Shown: positions 16,975 through 24,938 of the stretch, one piece after another | How positions within the stretch are numbered: position 1 is the first letter of the stretch | How the letters are laid out: each line of letters opens with the position of its first letter | Assembly: GCA_963776465.1 (NCBI GenBank) | Contig: CAVZMV010000002.1 | Span: forward strand, 1,550,001 to 1,614,000 | DNA from: DASRHK01 sp963776465 | Lineage (GTDB): Bacteria > Pseudomonadota > Gammaproteobacteria > Nevskiales > Nevskiaceae | Direction of reading: 5' to 3' | DNA: 64,000 nt | The notes under the pieces: model-generated | The model's input: only the letters and a program-made list of their open reading frames with translations | Told to the model about the DNA's origin: nothing | Databases searched by the model: none | Position numbers and translations under genes: made by a program

Positions 16975-17495
16975 TGAGCAAGGCCGCGCGAGCGCTCGCC
17001 GTCGGCTTGGGCGCGCTGGTCACGGGATGCGGATTTCATTTCGCAGGCACCAGGCCGCTGCCCGCGGCCCTGCAGTCGGTCTATGTGGAAACCGTGGACC
17101 CGTATCGCGTATCCGAGCCGCCGGTCGAGGCTGCTCTGCGCTCCCGGCTGCTGCGGCGCGGCGGTGTCGTGAAGAGCACGCCCGAGGACGCGCAATGCAC
17201 ACTGCGGCTCACCGACCTGGACGAGCGCCGCGAGGTCCTCTCCGTTGGGCCGGACGGCAAGGCGCTCGAGTTCCTGCTGACCGCGCGGGTCCGTTACGAG
17301 CTCATCGCCCGCGACCGCGTTCTGGTGCCGGCAGACACGCTCAGCGTTTCGCGCGATTATTTCTTCAATGCTCAGCAAGTGCTCGCCAAGGAAGCCGAGG
17401 AAGCGCGCTTGCGCGATTACATCCAGAGCGATCTGGCGGAGCTGATCATGCTGCGGCTGGAAGCCCAACTAGCGGGCGGAGGCGCGTCGCCTTAG
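16974..17495 (+). CDS. lptE: LPS assembly lipoprotein LptE
   Basis: A 173-residue outer-membrane lipoprotein. The signal peptide ends in the lipobox LVTGC (cysteine about residue 21), followed by GFHFAG, which is a hallmark of LptE (GC-GFxLRG in enterics). LptE plugs the LptD barrel and helps insert LPS into the outer leaflet. The gene overlaps leuS (TGATG), the same leuS-lptE order found in most gammaproteobacteria; holA, which often follows, is not present here. Instead a ferredoxin-like gene lies 16 bases downstream. Length and motif support the call well. Confidence 0.93.
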   Translation: MSKAARALAVGLGALVTGCGFHFAGTRPLPAALQSVYVETVDPYRVSEPPVEAALRSRLLRRGGVVKSTPEDAQCTLRLTDLDERREVLSVGPDGKALEFLLTARVRYELIARDRVLVPADTLSVSRDYFFNAQQVLAKEAEEARLRDYIQSDLAELIMLRLEAQLAGGGASP

Positions 17496-17511
17496 GCTGG
17501 TGGCGTCACGA

Positions 17512-17823
17512 ATGAACTATTACCGCCACCACGTCTTCTTCTGCTGCAACCAGCGCCCGCCTGGCGATCGCACGTGCTGCAACGACAAAGGCGCAACGCG
17601 CGTGCGCGACTACACCAAGCAGCGGATCAAGACACTGGGGCTCGCCGGACCGGGAAAGGTCCGCATCAATCAGTCGGGTTGCCTGGACCGCTGTGAGCAA
17701 GGTCCCTGCGTCGTCGTCTACCCCGAGGGCGTCTGGTACACCTATGTCGACGAAGAGGATGCCGAGGAGATCATCCAGGAGCACCTCGTGAACGGCCGGA
17801 TCGTCGAGCGTTTGCGGATGTGA
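17512..17823 (+). CDS. (2Fe-2S) ferredoxin domain protein, thioredoxin-like type
   Basis: A 103-residue protein. Residues HVFFCCNQRPPGDRTCC and SGCLDRCEQGPCVVVYPEGVW give the cysteine pattern of small thioredoxin-fold [2Fe-2S] ferredoxins, a family found as stand-alone proteins and as the NuoE-like domain. Four of the cysteines probably bind the cluster. It would carry electrons in the cytoplasm; the partner is unknown. I start it at ATG 17512; GTG 17500 in the same frame is possible. It follows lptE by 16 bases and is convergent with mltF (stops ten bases apart). Confidence 0.85.
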   Translation: MNYYRHHVFFCCNQRPPGDRTCCNDKGATRVRDYTKQRIKTLGLAGPGKVRINQSGCLDRCEQGPCVVVYPEGVWYTYVDEEDAEEIIQEHLVNGRIVERLRM

Positions 17824-17832
17824 CGTCCCGAC

Positions 17833-19311
17833 TCAAAGGACCGGTGCAGTGATGTTCAGCGGATCGCGCTTCTTCTCTTCCTGCTTGGGCTCTTCGGGCT
17901 TCTCTTCCTGCCGCGGCGGCGGGCGCTCGGTGGTCATCCACACCAGCATGTCGTAGTAGGTCCGGACATTACCGACGTAGGTCACGGTTTCGTGACCGCG
18001 CGCATAGCCGAACTCGGTCTTGCTGAACCAGCGCTGCTGCGTCAGGAGCGGCAGGCTGGCGCGCACGTCCACCCAGTGATTCTGGTTGCCGCCGCGCTGC
18101 TGGGTGAGCTTGCGCGCATCGATGAGATGACCCATGCCGACGTTGTATGCAGCCAGCGCCATCCAGGTGCGGTCCGGCTCCTTGATCTCGGGCGGTAGCG
18201 CTTCGAGCCTCTCCCGGATGTAGCGCGCGCCGCCATTGATGCTCTGCAGCGGGTCTTCGCGGTTCGACACGCGCATCTCCGCGGCAGTGGCTTCCGTCAG
18301 CATCATCAGTCCACGCACGCCGGTGGGGCTTACCGCCGTTGGATCCCAGTGCGACTCCTGGTAGCCCACGGCCGCCAGCAGACGCCAGTCGAGATTGTTC
18401 CGCTGTGCCGCCTCCTCGAACCACTTGCGGTAACGCGGCAGGCGCGTGCCGGCGTCGGCCGCCAGCGTCACCGAGCTGAATTGCACGGCGCGCATCACCT
18501 GTCCGAAATAGCGATCGCGCAACCGATTGCGTTCGACACCGGACGTGTCGCGCAGATAATCCGCGGCGGCCGCGAACAGGGTCTCGTCGACTCCCTTCGC
18601 CAGTGCCCATGCCAGATGCTGTGTCTCGGCCAGCGGAAAGGCGACGGCCAGCCGCGGGAAATAGCGCTGGTTGATCGCGACCAGGTCCGAGTTGGCAACG
18701 GTGTAGTCGAGACGGCCCTCGGACACCTCCTCCAGCAGATTCTCGACGTCGACGCCGGTGGCGGAGTCCCAGCGCAGATCGGGATGGAAGCGGCGTAGCT
18801 GCAGCAGGCGTTGCGCCTCGTTGCTGCCTTCGGGCACCGCGAACTTGCCCTTGAGGTCCTCCAAGCCAGACGGTCGCGGCTGACCGGTCCGGTACACCAG
18901 CTGCGGAACCACCCGCGAGACCGGCTCGGTGAAGCGCACCACCTCTTCTCGCGCGGAGGTCATCGCAAGTCCGGCGGCGGCCAGGTCCGCCGCCCCACTC
19001 ACGACCTTGGCGATGACCTCGTCGTGGCTGCCTGCGACAACCATCTCGAGGCGCAAGCCAAGGCGATCCGCAAACCCCTTCGCCAAGTCGTACTCGTAGC
19101 CGGTAGGGCCCTCGGCGCCGATGTAGAAGGTCGTCGGGCTGTTGATGGTCGCGACACGCAGGACGCCCATCTTGCGGACCTTCTGCAGGGCGGTCTGCTG
19201 CGGCGAGCAGGTGGAGACCGTGGCCAGCACCATCGCGGTCATGACCAGCGCAAACCAGGCGGCTCGCCTTCGCATAGCGCCGGAAACGATGGGCGCAGGG
19301 GCAGTCTTCAT
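17833..19311 (-). CDS. mltF: Membrane-bound lytic murein transglycosylase F
   Basis: About 490 residues. The N-terminal half is a periplasmic solute-binding (SBP_bac_3) domain (LRVATINSPTTFYIGAEGPT onward, roughly residues 45-280). The C-terminal half is an SLT lysozyme-like domain with catalytic glutamate in AVGYQESHWDP and AAYNVGMGHL. This two-domain order is specific to MltF, which cleaves peptidoglycan with formation of 1,6-anhydromuramic ends. The tail is proline/glutamate rich. The start is ATG 19311 or ATG 19275; the latter gives a cleaner signal sequence (MRRRAAWFALVMTAMVLATV). The open frame continues upstream through the antisense of the tRNA gene, which is not coding. In E. coli mltF lies next to purL in divergent orientation; here purL is 5.6 kb away. 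Confidence 0.93.
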   Translation of the reverse strand: MKTAPAPIVSGAMRRRAAWFALVMTAMVLATVSTCSPQQTALQKVRKMGVLRVATINSPTTFYIGAEGPTGYEYDLAKGFADRLGLRLEMVVAGSHDEVIAKVVSGAADLAAAGLAMTSAREEVVRFTEPVSRVVPQLVYRTGQPRPSGLEDLKGKFAVPEGSNEAQRLLQLRRFHPDLRWDSATGVDVENLLEEVSEGRLDYTVANSDLVAINQRYFPRLAVAFPLAETQHLAWALAKGVDETLFAAAADYLRDTSGVERNRLRDRYFGQVMRAVQFSSVTLAADAGTRLPRYRKWFEEAAQRNNLDWRLLAAVGYQESHWDPTAVSPTGVRGLMMLTEATAAEMRVSNREDPLQSINGGARYIRERLEALPPEIKEPDRTWMALAAYNVGMGHLIDARKLTQQRGGNQNHWVDVRASLPLLTQQRWFSKTEFGYARGHETVTYVGNVRTYYDMLVWMTTERPPPRQEEKPEEPKQEEKKRDPLNITAPVL

Positions 19312-19389
19312 CGTACAATTCGCGTCCTGCTTCGCTCGTCGCGGCAACCGTAACACGCAGAGACGACGGAGTGGGACGCGGTGATCAAT

Positions 19390-19477
19390 GGAGAGGTGGC
19401 AGAGTGGTCGAATGCGGCGGTCTCGAAAGCCGTTAGCGCGCAAGTGCTCGGGGGTTCGAATCCCTCCCTCTCCGCCA
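19390..19477 (+). tRNA. tRNA-Ser (anticodon CGA)
   Basis: A complete class II tRNA. The acceptor stem pairs GGAGAGG (19390-19396) with CCTCTCC (19467-19473), followed by a discriminator G and an encoded CCA (19475-19477). The anticodon loop CTCGAAA has anticodon CGA at 19424-19426, reading UCG serine codons. A long variable arm (about 19434-19449) is typical of serine tRNAs, and the T-loop is TTCGAAT. It lies between the mltF 5' end (opposite strand) and a strong hairpin. Confidence 0.97.
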
Positions 19478-19479
19478 AT

Positions 19480-19514
19480 AAGACAAAGAGCCACTTGATG
19501 TGGCTCTTTGTCTT
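19480..19514. terminator. Bidirectional hairpin terminator after tRNA-Ser
   Basis: A perfect 15-bp inverted repeat (AAGACAAAGAGCCAC / GTGGCTCTTTGTCTT) with the five-base loop TTGAT. It starts three bases after the tRNA CCA and lies seven bases after the stop of the convergent GT-C gene (19522), so it can end both transcripts. There is no long T-run on either side, only the TT-rich stem ends. Confidence 0.85.
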
Positions 19515-19521
19515 GGTGAAG

Positions 19522-21093
19522 TCAATCCAGGCCGTCGTCGACGCGCAACAGTGCCGCCGCGATGATGCTTCGCCCTCTGAATGTCATCCTCGAGACGAAT
19601 TCCGGATGCGTCCAGCTGGCTGCCTCTTCCAGCGGATACAACAGCGGTTCCCTGAGCTGCGGCGACGTCGTCGATGTGACGAACAGGTAGCGGCATTCCC
19701 GCAGCTGAGTGCGCAAAGGTCCGGCGCGGGGTGGATAGTGCAGCGTCCGCGCGTCCGTCCCGCGCAGGACGAAGGTCCCGGGCCAGACGGTGTAGACGCA
19801 TTCGTCCTTTGAAAGATCTGCCGCCGTTTTCTCCGCCGCGAACTCGATGCGAGCCAACAATTCGAGCAGGGCGAATGCTTCCGAGCGCTCCGTCGACTCG
19901 AAGAACGCACGATTACGCTTGAACGGCTCCAGCTCGGCGTCGACCGGCGTTGCAGCGCGTCGGGCGGACTCGAGCAGGAACGGTCCCGTGATCGAGGCGA
20001 ACGCTGCGAGGAGCAACACGGCCGCACTGCGCGACCGTCGCGGCTCGTCCGGCTGCCAGCGCCCGATGAGCGCCCAGAAGGCTTCCCACACGTGGAGCAT
20101 GTAAATCGGCAGGGTGACAAGTAGCAGGCGCGGCACTTCGGCCGGGTAGGGCCAGCACCAGACCAGCAGAACATAGATAGCCATGAACCACGCGTCGAGC
20201 TCGCGCCGTAATGCGCGGCGCGCGAGGCCATAACACGCCAGCAGCGTTGCGGGGACGTATATCGCCCACAGCGGCGAAGCGCCAGGTCGCAGCAGCGCCA
20301 CGAAGCCTTGCGCGATGCGCAGCGGGTGATCGAGCAGCCAGCCTTGCCAGCCGCCGAACGCCTCGAGCATCCGCGACACGGTCAAGGAGTCGGTGTAGCT
20401 CGACTGTACCGGCATCAGTCTCCGATACGCGAGCCACGCCAGCGCCGGCAGCACCATCAAAACGATCGCCAGCAGGAGCTGCCGCCAGTGACCGCTCCGA
20501 AGCGTCAGCAGCCAGGCGCCGGCGGCCACGACGAGCGCGAGGCCAGCCATGCGGCACAACGGCGCCAGACTGACCAATGCGACGAACGCAACCAGCGACC
20601 CGCGCCCTTCGGCAAGACGCCCGGCACTGATCAGCACCGCCAAAATAATGCAGAGCAGCAGCGGCTCGGACACCGGGTCGAGCGCGAGCAGGTGGAATCC
20701 CGGGCTCAATGCGAACGGCACAGCGAGCAGCAAGCCGGTGGTAGCAGCGCGGCTCTCCCGCACGAGCCAGGCGGCGCTGAGTGCAATGCTCAGCGCTGCC
20801 GTTGCTGCAGTGACCCAATAGGCGGCTGATGCCGCCTGCGTGCCTGCACCACACACGGCGAGCAGCAATGGGAATAGGGGCGGGAATCGCGTCTGCGCGA
20901 AGAAGTCGATCAGTTGCTGGGTCAGGCGATCGGCGAACCAGGCACGGAAATAGTCCGCGAACAAGAGGTAATCGATCGAGTCCGAGAACCAGCCGGGATA
21001 CGGCTGGCCCAGCGGTGTCCAGGTCAGCGCAGACACCGCGAGAATCAGCCCGGCGCCCGCCAAGCAAAGCTGAAGCGTGTTTAGAATTCGCAC
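19522..21093 (-). CDS. Multi-pass membrane protein, GT-C glycosyltransferase-like
   Basis: About 523 residues with ten or more hydrophobic helices over residues 1-390 and a soluble C-terminal domain of about 140 residues. The first long periplasmic loop holds PLGQPYPGWFSDSIDYLLFA, with acidic residues where GT-C enzymes (ArnT/PMT type) have their catalytic aspartate, and FPPLFPLLLAV follows. I take it as a lipid-linked-sugar transferase acting in the periplasm; no named family fits closely. The start is uncertain: GTG 21093 avoids the divergent gene, while an ATG at 21135 would overlap that gene's start by eight bases. It shares a 34-base divergent gap with a GT2 gene likely to make its lipid-linked donor. 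Confidence 0.7.
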   Translation of the reverse strand: MRILNTLQLCLAGAGLILAVSALTWTPLGQPYPGWFSDSIDYLLFADYFRAWFADRLTQQLIDFFAQTRFPPLFPLLLAVCGAGTQAASAAYWVTAATAALSIALSAAWLVRESRAATTGLLLAVPFALSPGFHLLALDPVSEPLLLCIILAVLISAGRLAEGRGSLVAFVALVSLAPLCRMAGLALVVAAGAWLLTLRSGHWRQLLLAIVLMVLPALAWLAYRRLMPVQSSYTDSLTVSRMLEAFGGWQGWLLDHPLRIAQGFVALLRPGASPLWAIYVPATLLACYGLARRALRRELDAWFMAIYVLLVWCWPYPAEVPRLLLVTLPIYMLHVWEAFWALIGRWQPDEPRRSRSAAVLLLAAFASITGPFLLESARRAATPVDAELEPFKRNRAFFESTERSEAFALLELLARIEFAAEKTAADLSKDECVYTVWPGTFVLRGTDARTLHYPPRAGPLRTQLRECRYLFVTSTTSPQLREPLLYPLEEAASWTHPEFVSRMTFRGRSIIAAALLRVDDGLD

Positions 21094-21127
21094 CGAAGTC
21101 GACCCCACATTGCTTCCCGGAGCATAT

Positions 21128-21826
21128 TTGAGCATCTCGGTCGTTATACCCTGCTACAACGAAGTCGCAACTATCGGGTCCCTCATCGAAGCAGTGCGCC
21201 GCGTAACGTTTCCGGATGGCGTGGAGGTCATCGTCGTCGACGACGGCTCGAGCGACGGCAGCCGCGACATCCTCGAGGGCCCGCTACGCTCGCAGATCGA
21301 TGAGCTGATCCTTCACGAGCAGAATGCCGGCAAGGGGGCCGCCGTACGCGCCGGCATCCGCCTCGCGACCCGCGACTATGTGATCGTGCAGGACGCCGAT
21401 CGCGAGTACGACCCCGCCGAGATTCCCAAGCTGTTGGCGCCGGCGCTCGCCGGGCGCGCCGACGTGGTGTTCGGCAGCCGGTTCATGGGCGGCGACTCGC
21501 ATCGAGTGCTCTACTTCTGGCATTCCATGGCCAATCGGGCACTGACATTGCTGAGCAACATGTGCACGAACCTGAACCTGACTGACATGGAATGCTGCTA
21601 CAAGCTTTTCCGGCGCGAAGTGATTCAGTCCATCGCGCTGCGCGAGAACGGCTTCGGGTTCGAGCCGGAGGTGACGGCCAAGGTTGCTCGCATTCCCGGA
21701 GTACACATCTACGAAGTAGGGATCTCCTACGCAGGACGAACGTACGCCGAAGGCAAGAAAATCAACTGGAAGGATGGCGTGTGGGCTTTGTTCTGCGTCT
21801 TGCGCTACGGCCTGCTTCGGTTGTGA
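21128..21826 (+). CDS. Glycosyltransferase family 2, polyprenyl-phosphate hexose synthase-like
   Basis: A 232-residue GT-A domain without C-terminal membrane helices. Motifs: ISVVIPCYNEVATIGSLIEA, VIVVDDGSSDGSRDIL and the DxD-like QDADREYDPAEIPKLL, closely following dolichyl-phosphate-mannose synthase relatives. It should load a sugar on a polyprenyl phosphate on the cytoplasmic side. I chose TTG 21128, which has CCGGAG five bases upstream and gives the family N-terminus MSISVVIPCYNE; a GTG at 21077 would add 17 residues without homology. The stop overlaps the next gene's GTG as GTGA. It forms a small unit with the following methyltransferase. Confidence 0.88.
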   Translation: MSISVVIPCYNEVATIGSLIEAVRRVTFPDGVEVIVVDDGSSDGSRDILEGPLRSQIDELILHEQNAGKGAAVRAGIRLATRDYVIVQDADREYDPAEIPKLLAPALAGRADVVFGSRFMGGDSHRVLYFWHSMANRALTLLSNMCTNLNLTDMECCYKLFRREVIQSIALRENGFGFEPEVTAKVARIPGVHIYEVGISYAGRTYAEGKKINWKDGVWALFCVLRYGLLRL

Positions 21827-22539
21827 GCCAGCAGCCGGAGACGGGGTATCCGGGAAAGGAGCTCGAGGCGATGTCCTTCGCCAAGAACTACCATCGCTGG
21901 ATCATCGACGAGTTCGCGCCATATCTGGGCAAAGTTGTTGCAGAAGTCGGTGCCGGCCGGGGAGACGTCACGCGATTGCTCAAGCGCGCCGATATCCGGA
22001 GCCTACTCGCATTCGAGCCCTCCGCCAGCCTCTTTCCTTCCTTGCAGCGAGAGCTATCAGACTGGCCGGCGGCGACGGCCGTCAATGACTTTTTCAGCTG
22101 CGATTCGTCACGCACGTTCGATACGGTTCTGTACCTGAACGTGCTCGAGCATATCGAGGATGACGTTGCAGAGATCTCGAAGGCGCGCAAAATGCTCAAA
22201 CCCGACGGATATTTGCTGATTTTCGTGCCGGCTCTACGCTGGCTGTACAGCGACTTCGACAAGAGCATCGGCCATTTCAGGCGCTACGGCCGCGGCGGGC
22301 TTCGCCGCCTCGTCTGCGAGAGCGGCTTCCGGATCGTCAAGCTTCGCTACTTTGACCTGGCGGGCGTGCTTCCCTGGTATGTCAACTTTGTCCTGTTGCG
22401 AAGGCCGATGACGACCGCGGGCGTATCTGCTTACGATCGATGGGTCGTACCTGTCATGAGGCGCCTCGAGCGATGGTTTTCCCCGCCGATCGGCAAGAAT
22501 ATTCTTCTCGTAGCACAGCCAAGGAACCGTGCTGAGTAG
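21823..22539 (+). CDS. Class I SAM-dependent methyltransferase
   Basis: A 238-residue methyltransferase. The N-terminus GKELEAMSFAKNYHRWIIDE is shared by a group of bacterial methyltransferases encoded beside GT2 enzymes. Motif I is VVAEVGAGRGDVTRLL; the later LYLNVLEHIEDDV and RKMLKPDGYLLIFVPA are the acidic and post-motif strands. The GTG at 21823 overlaps the GT2 stop (GTGA), so translation is probably coupled. Likely a lipid-linked sugar or glycan is the target, because the same two-gene pair recurs with polyprenyl-sugar synthesis; the exact acceptor is unknown. Confidence 0.85.
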   Translation: MSQQPETGYPGKELEAMSFAKNYHRWIIDEFAPYLGKVVAEVGAGRGDVTRLLKRADIRSLLAFEPSASLFPSLQRELSDWPAATAVNDFFSCDSSRTFDTVLYLNVLEHIEDDVAEISKARKMLKPDGYLLIFVPALRWLYSDFDKSIGHFRRYGRGGLRRLVCESGFRIVKLRYFDLAGVLPWYVNFVLLRRPMTTAGVSAYDRWVVPVMRRLERWFSPPIGKNILLVAQPRNRAE

Positions 22540-22591
22540 CGCATTCGCACGGGCCGTCCCGTAAAATGCACGCGTCCTACCGCTGGCTCCC

Positions 22592-22654
22592 ATGTCCGCC
22601 ACCAACGTAGCGCCGCTTCCGCTTTGCACGATCTGCGAAGGCCGCGACCAGTGA
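22592..22654 (+). CDS. Possible 20-residue leader ORF before the MBL gene
   Basis: A short open frame of 20 codons starting ATG 22592 ends in a TGA (22652-22654) that overlaps the GTG start of the metallo-hydrolase as GTGA. The peptide contains PLCTICEGRDQ, a C-x2-C pair. It has no clear ribosome binding site (GGCTCCC precedes it). It could couple translation of the downstream gene, be a gene remnant, or be chance. Confidence 0.25.
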   Translation: MSATNVAPLPLCTICEGRDQ

Positions 22655-23415
22655 TCCGTTTCGCGAGCGTCGGCAGCGGAAGCAAGGGCAATGCAACGCT
22701 GATCGAATTCTCCGGCACCCGCGTCATGCTCGACTGCGGTTTCTACCTGCGCGAGATCGAGGAGCGCCTGGGCCGGCTCGGTGTCGAGCCCCGGAGCCTG
22801 AACGGGATCGTCGTCACCCATGAGCACCACGATCACATCGGTGGCGTCGCCCGCTTCGCACGCAAGCACGACATTCCGGTTTGGATGACTCCAGGGACCT
22901 TCGCCGCCTGGGACGACCCTTACGTCGCCAATGTTCATCGCTTCAATCCGCATGAGAGCTTCGTCATCGGCGACCTCCGAGTGGAGCCGTTCCCGGTGCC
23001 GCACGACGCGCGCGAGCCTTGTCACTACGTGTTCGCAAACGGCGCACAGCGGCTTGGCGTCATCTCCGATGCTGGCTGCGTGACCCCGCACATGCGCGAG
23101 CGTCTGTCTGCCTGCGACGGCCTCATGCTCGAGTTCAACCACGATCTGCGCATGTTGCTGACGGGTCCGTACACGGCCCGCCTCAAGACCCGCGTGGGCG
23201 GCCCGCTGGGACATCTGTCCAACGCGCAATCGGCCGACCTGCTGCGCAATATCGACTGCTCGCGTCTGCAGCACCTGGTCCTGACGCACCTCTCAGAGAT
23301 CAACAACACCCCGCAGCTTGCCCGCGCCGCTGCATGCGAAGCGCTGGCGCGCGACGAGAGCTGGATGGTGTGCGCCGACCAGTCCGAAGGACTCGCGTGG
23401 CGCGAGCTGGTGTGA
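22651..23415 (+). CDS. MBL-fold metallo-hydrolase (YycJ/WalJ-like)
   Basis: A 254-residue metallo-beta-lactamase fold protein. The zinc-binding signature is THEHHDHIGG (about residue 54), with further ligands expected at PVPHDAREP, SDAGCVT and LTHLSE. The opening FASVGSGSKGNATLIE is characteristic of the YycJ/VicX/WalJ branch, which resembles RNase J and Z hydrolases and may act on nucleic acid. The start is GTG 22651, where homology begins. The stop overlaps the next gene's GTG as GTGA. The position between polyprenyl-sugar genes and an STT3-like protein gives no functional hint; it is probably a housekeeping gene. Confidence 0.88.
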   Translation: MIRFASVGSGSKGNATLIEFSGTRVMLDCGFYLREIEERLGRLGVEPRSLNGIVVTHEHHDHIGGVARFARKHDIPVWMTPGTFAAWDDPYVANVHRFNPHESFVIGDLRVEPFPVPHDAREPCHYVFANGAQRLGVISDAGCVTPHMRERLSACDGLMLEFNHDLRMLLTGPYTARLKTRVGGPLGHLSNAQSADLLRNIDCSRLQHLVLTHLSEINNTPQLARAAACEALARDESWMVCADQSEGLAWRELV

Positions 23416-24938
23416 GCGTTGGTCGCTCAATGACGGCACCGCGTCGCTGGCGGCGCTGGGGCTTCGAGGGGTTGCTGCTTTTCGTCCTGATTGGCGCGCT
23501 GACCTATTCGCGCCTGAGCCCGCGTGGGATCGCCGAGCCCGACACCCTTTATCACTTCAAGGTGGCGTCTTTAATCCTGCGCGACGGCGGATGGGTCGAC
23601 ATCAAATGGTTGCCTTACACGATCCTGGGCAATCACGGGCCGGATCATCATTGGCTGTGGCATGTCGCGCTCGCGCCCTTCACGCTCATCGACGATCCCT
23701 GGCAGGCGATCGTGGTCGCTGCTTCTGTGACCTGCGCAGCGGTGCCGACCGTCATTCTCCTGGTCTGCCGCGCCTTGGCCGTGCCGTTGGCGCCCGTGTT
23801 CGCGCTCTTCGCCATTTATGGGGCGGGCCTGCCGGAGCGGCTGACACGCCTGCGATCGGAAGGCCTTGTGTTCATGCTCCTGTCGCTGGCACTGCTGGCA
23901 ATGGCGCGGCAGCGCGTGATGACGCTGGCGATCCTGAGCTTCGTATTCATGCAGGCGTATCACGGCGCCGTGTTGCTGGTGCCAATGGCGCTGCTATTCA
24001 CGCTGGCGGCGCGTGCGGTCTCCCAGACGTGGCCGCTGCGAAACATCATTGCAGTGGCCGGCGGCTTCACCCTGGCGCTCGCCATAAGCCCGTGGTTTCC
24101 GCAGAACGTTTCCTACCTGCTATTTCACACGCTGTTCAAGCTGCGCAGCCAGAACCTTGACCTGATCGGCAACGAATGGCTGCAGCCCAGCTGGCTGCAG
24201 ATCGTCCAATTCTCGTGGATGAACCACCTGCTGCTGCTTAGCGCGCTCCTACTTTTTCTCCGCCGGCGCTCGTCGGTGGACCGCAGCCTGCGTCTTTCGC
24301 CGGAGACGCTTACGGCGATGGCAATGGCAGCGGTATGCCTGTTCCTGTACCGCGATGCCGTTCGCAATGTCTCCTATTACACCCTCTTCGTGGCGCTCGC
24401 GAGCGCTCTGCTCGTGCGGGACTCGGCGATCGGAAACAGTCGTCGTCCCTGGACGCTCGGATTGGCGGGCGCGGCATCCGCTGCGGCCGCCGCCACGCTC
24501 TATTTGAGCGGCCGCGACCTGGCGAAAGTGCCGTTTTACCCGCAGGGGCTCACCCGTTTTGAGGCGATCGTCAGCGACATCGAGGAGCACGCTGGGAGCG
24601 ATGCCGTCGTCTTCAACGTCGACTGGGGACATTTCGGATTCCTCTTCTGGCAAAGCGACCGGCTGCGCTACGTCAGTGGCCTGGACGGCAATTACCTGGC
24701 TTACGGGGATCCGCGGCGATTCAAAATCTGGTACGACGTATTCCTGGGGCTTCCGCTGGCCGGCGGGACAGCGAACGTGCTGCGCAGGGAATTCAATACC
24801 GAATGGGTCGTGGTGCCGCGAGGAAGACGCATGGACGCACTAGCGGAGTATCTCGTTGATCAGCCCGACACGACGCTGCAGCGGAAGGATCAGGACGGCT
24901 GGCTGATCCACCTCGATGTGGCAGAGGAAACCAAGTGA
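23412..24938 (+). CDS. Multi-pass membrane protein, distant STT3/AglB-like GT-C candidate
   Basis: About 508 residues, with 11-13 hydrophobic helices up to residue 365 and a soluble C-terminal part of about 140 residues. The first external loop contains AEPDTLYHFKVASLILRDGG, which resembles the D-x-x-YH segment of oligosaccharyltransferase catalytic subunits. In the soluble part, NVDWGHFGFLFWQSDRLRYV recalls the WWDYG region of STT3/AglB. Both resemblances are weak and made by eye. It may transfer a glycan or sugar from a lipid carrier. The GTG at 23412 overlaps the MBL stop (GTGA); ATG 23430 is the alternative. The 3' end overlaps purL (TGATG), an unusual partner for a membrane glycosyltransferase. 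Confidence 0.65.
   Translation: MSVGRSMTAPRRWRRWGFEGLLLFVLIGALTYSRLSPRGIAEPDTLYHFKVASLILRDGGWVDIKWLPYTILGNHGPDHHWLWHVALAPFTLIDDPWQAIVVAASVTCAAVPTVILLVCRALAVPLAPVFALFAIYGAGLPERLTRLRSEGLVFMLLSLALLAMARQRVMTLAILSFVFMQAYHGAVLLVPMALLFTLAARAVSQTWPLRNIIAVAGGFTLALAISPWFPQNVSYLLFHTLFKLRSQNLDLIGNEWLQPSWLQIVQFSWMNHLLLLSALLLFLRRRSSVDRSLRLSPETLTAMAMAAVCLFLYRDAVRNVSYYTLFVALASALLVRDSAIGNSRRPWTLGLAGAASAAAAATLYLSGRDLAKVPFYPQGLTRFEAIVSDIEEHAGSDAVVFNVDWGHFGFLFWQSDRLRYVSGLDGNYLAYGDPRRFKIWYDVFLGLPLAGGTANVLRREFNTEWVVVPRGRRMDALAEYLVDQPDTTLQRKDQDGWLIHLDVAEETK

Noticed and set aside
19390..24938. Genomic island with attachment sites at tRNA-Ser
   Set aside because: I found no second copy of the tRNA 3' end near purL and no integrase or transposase; only the synteny argument remains, reported as a finding.
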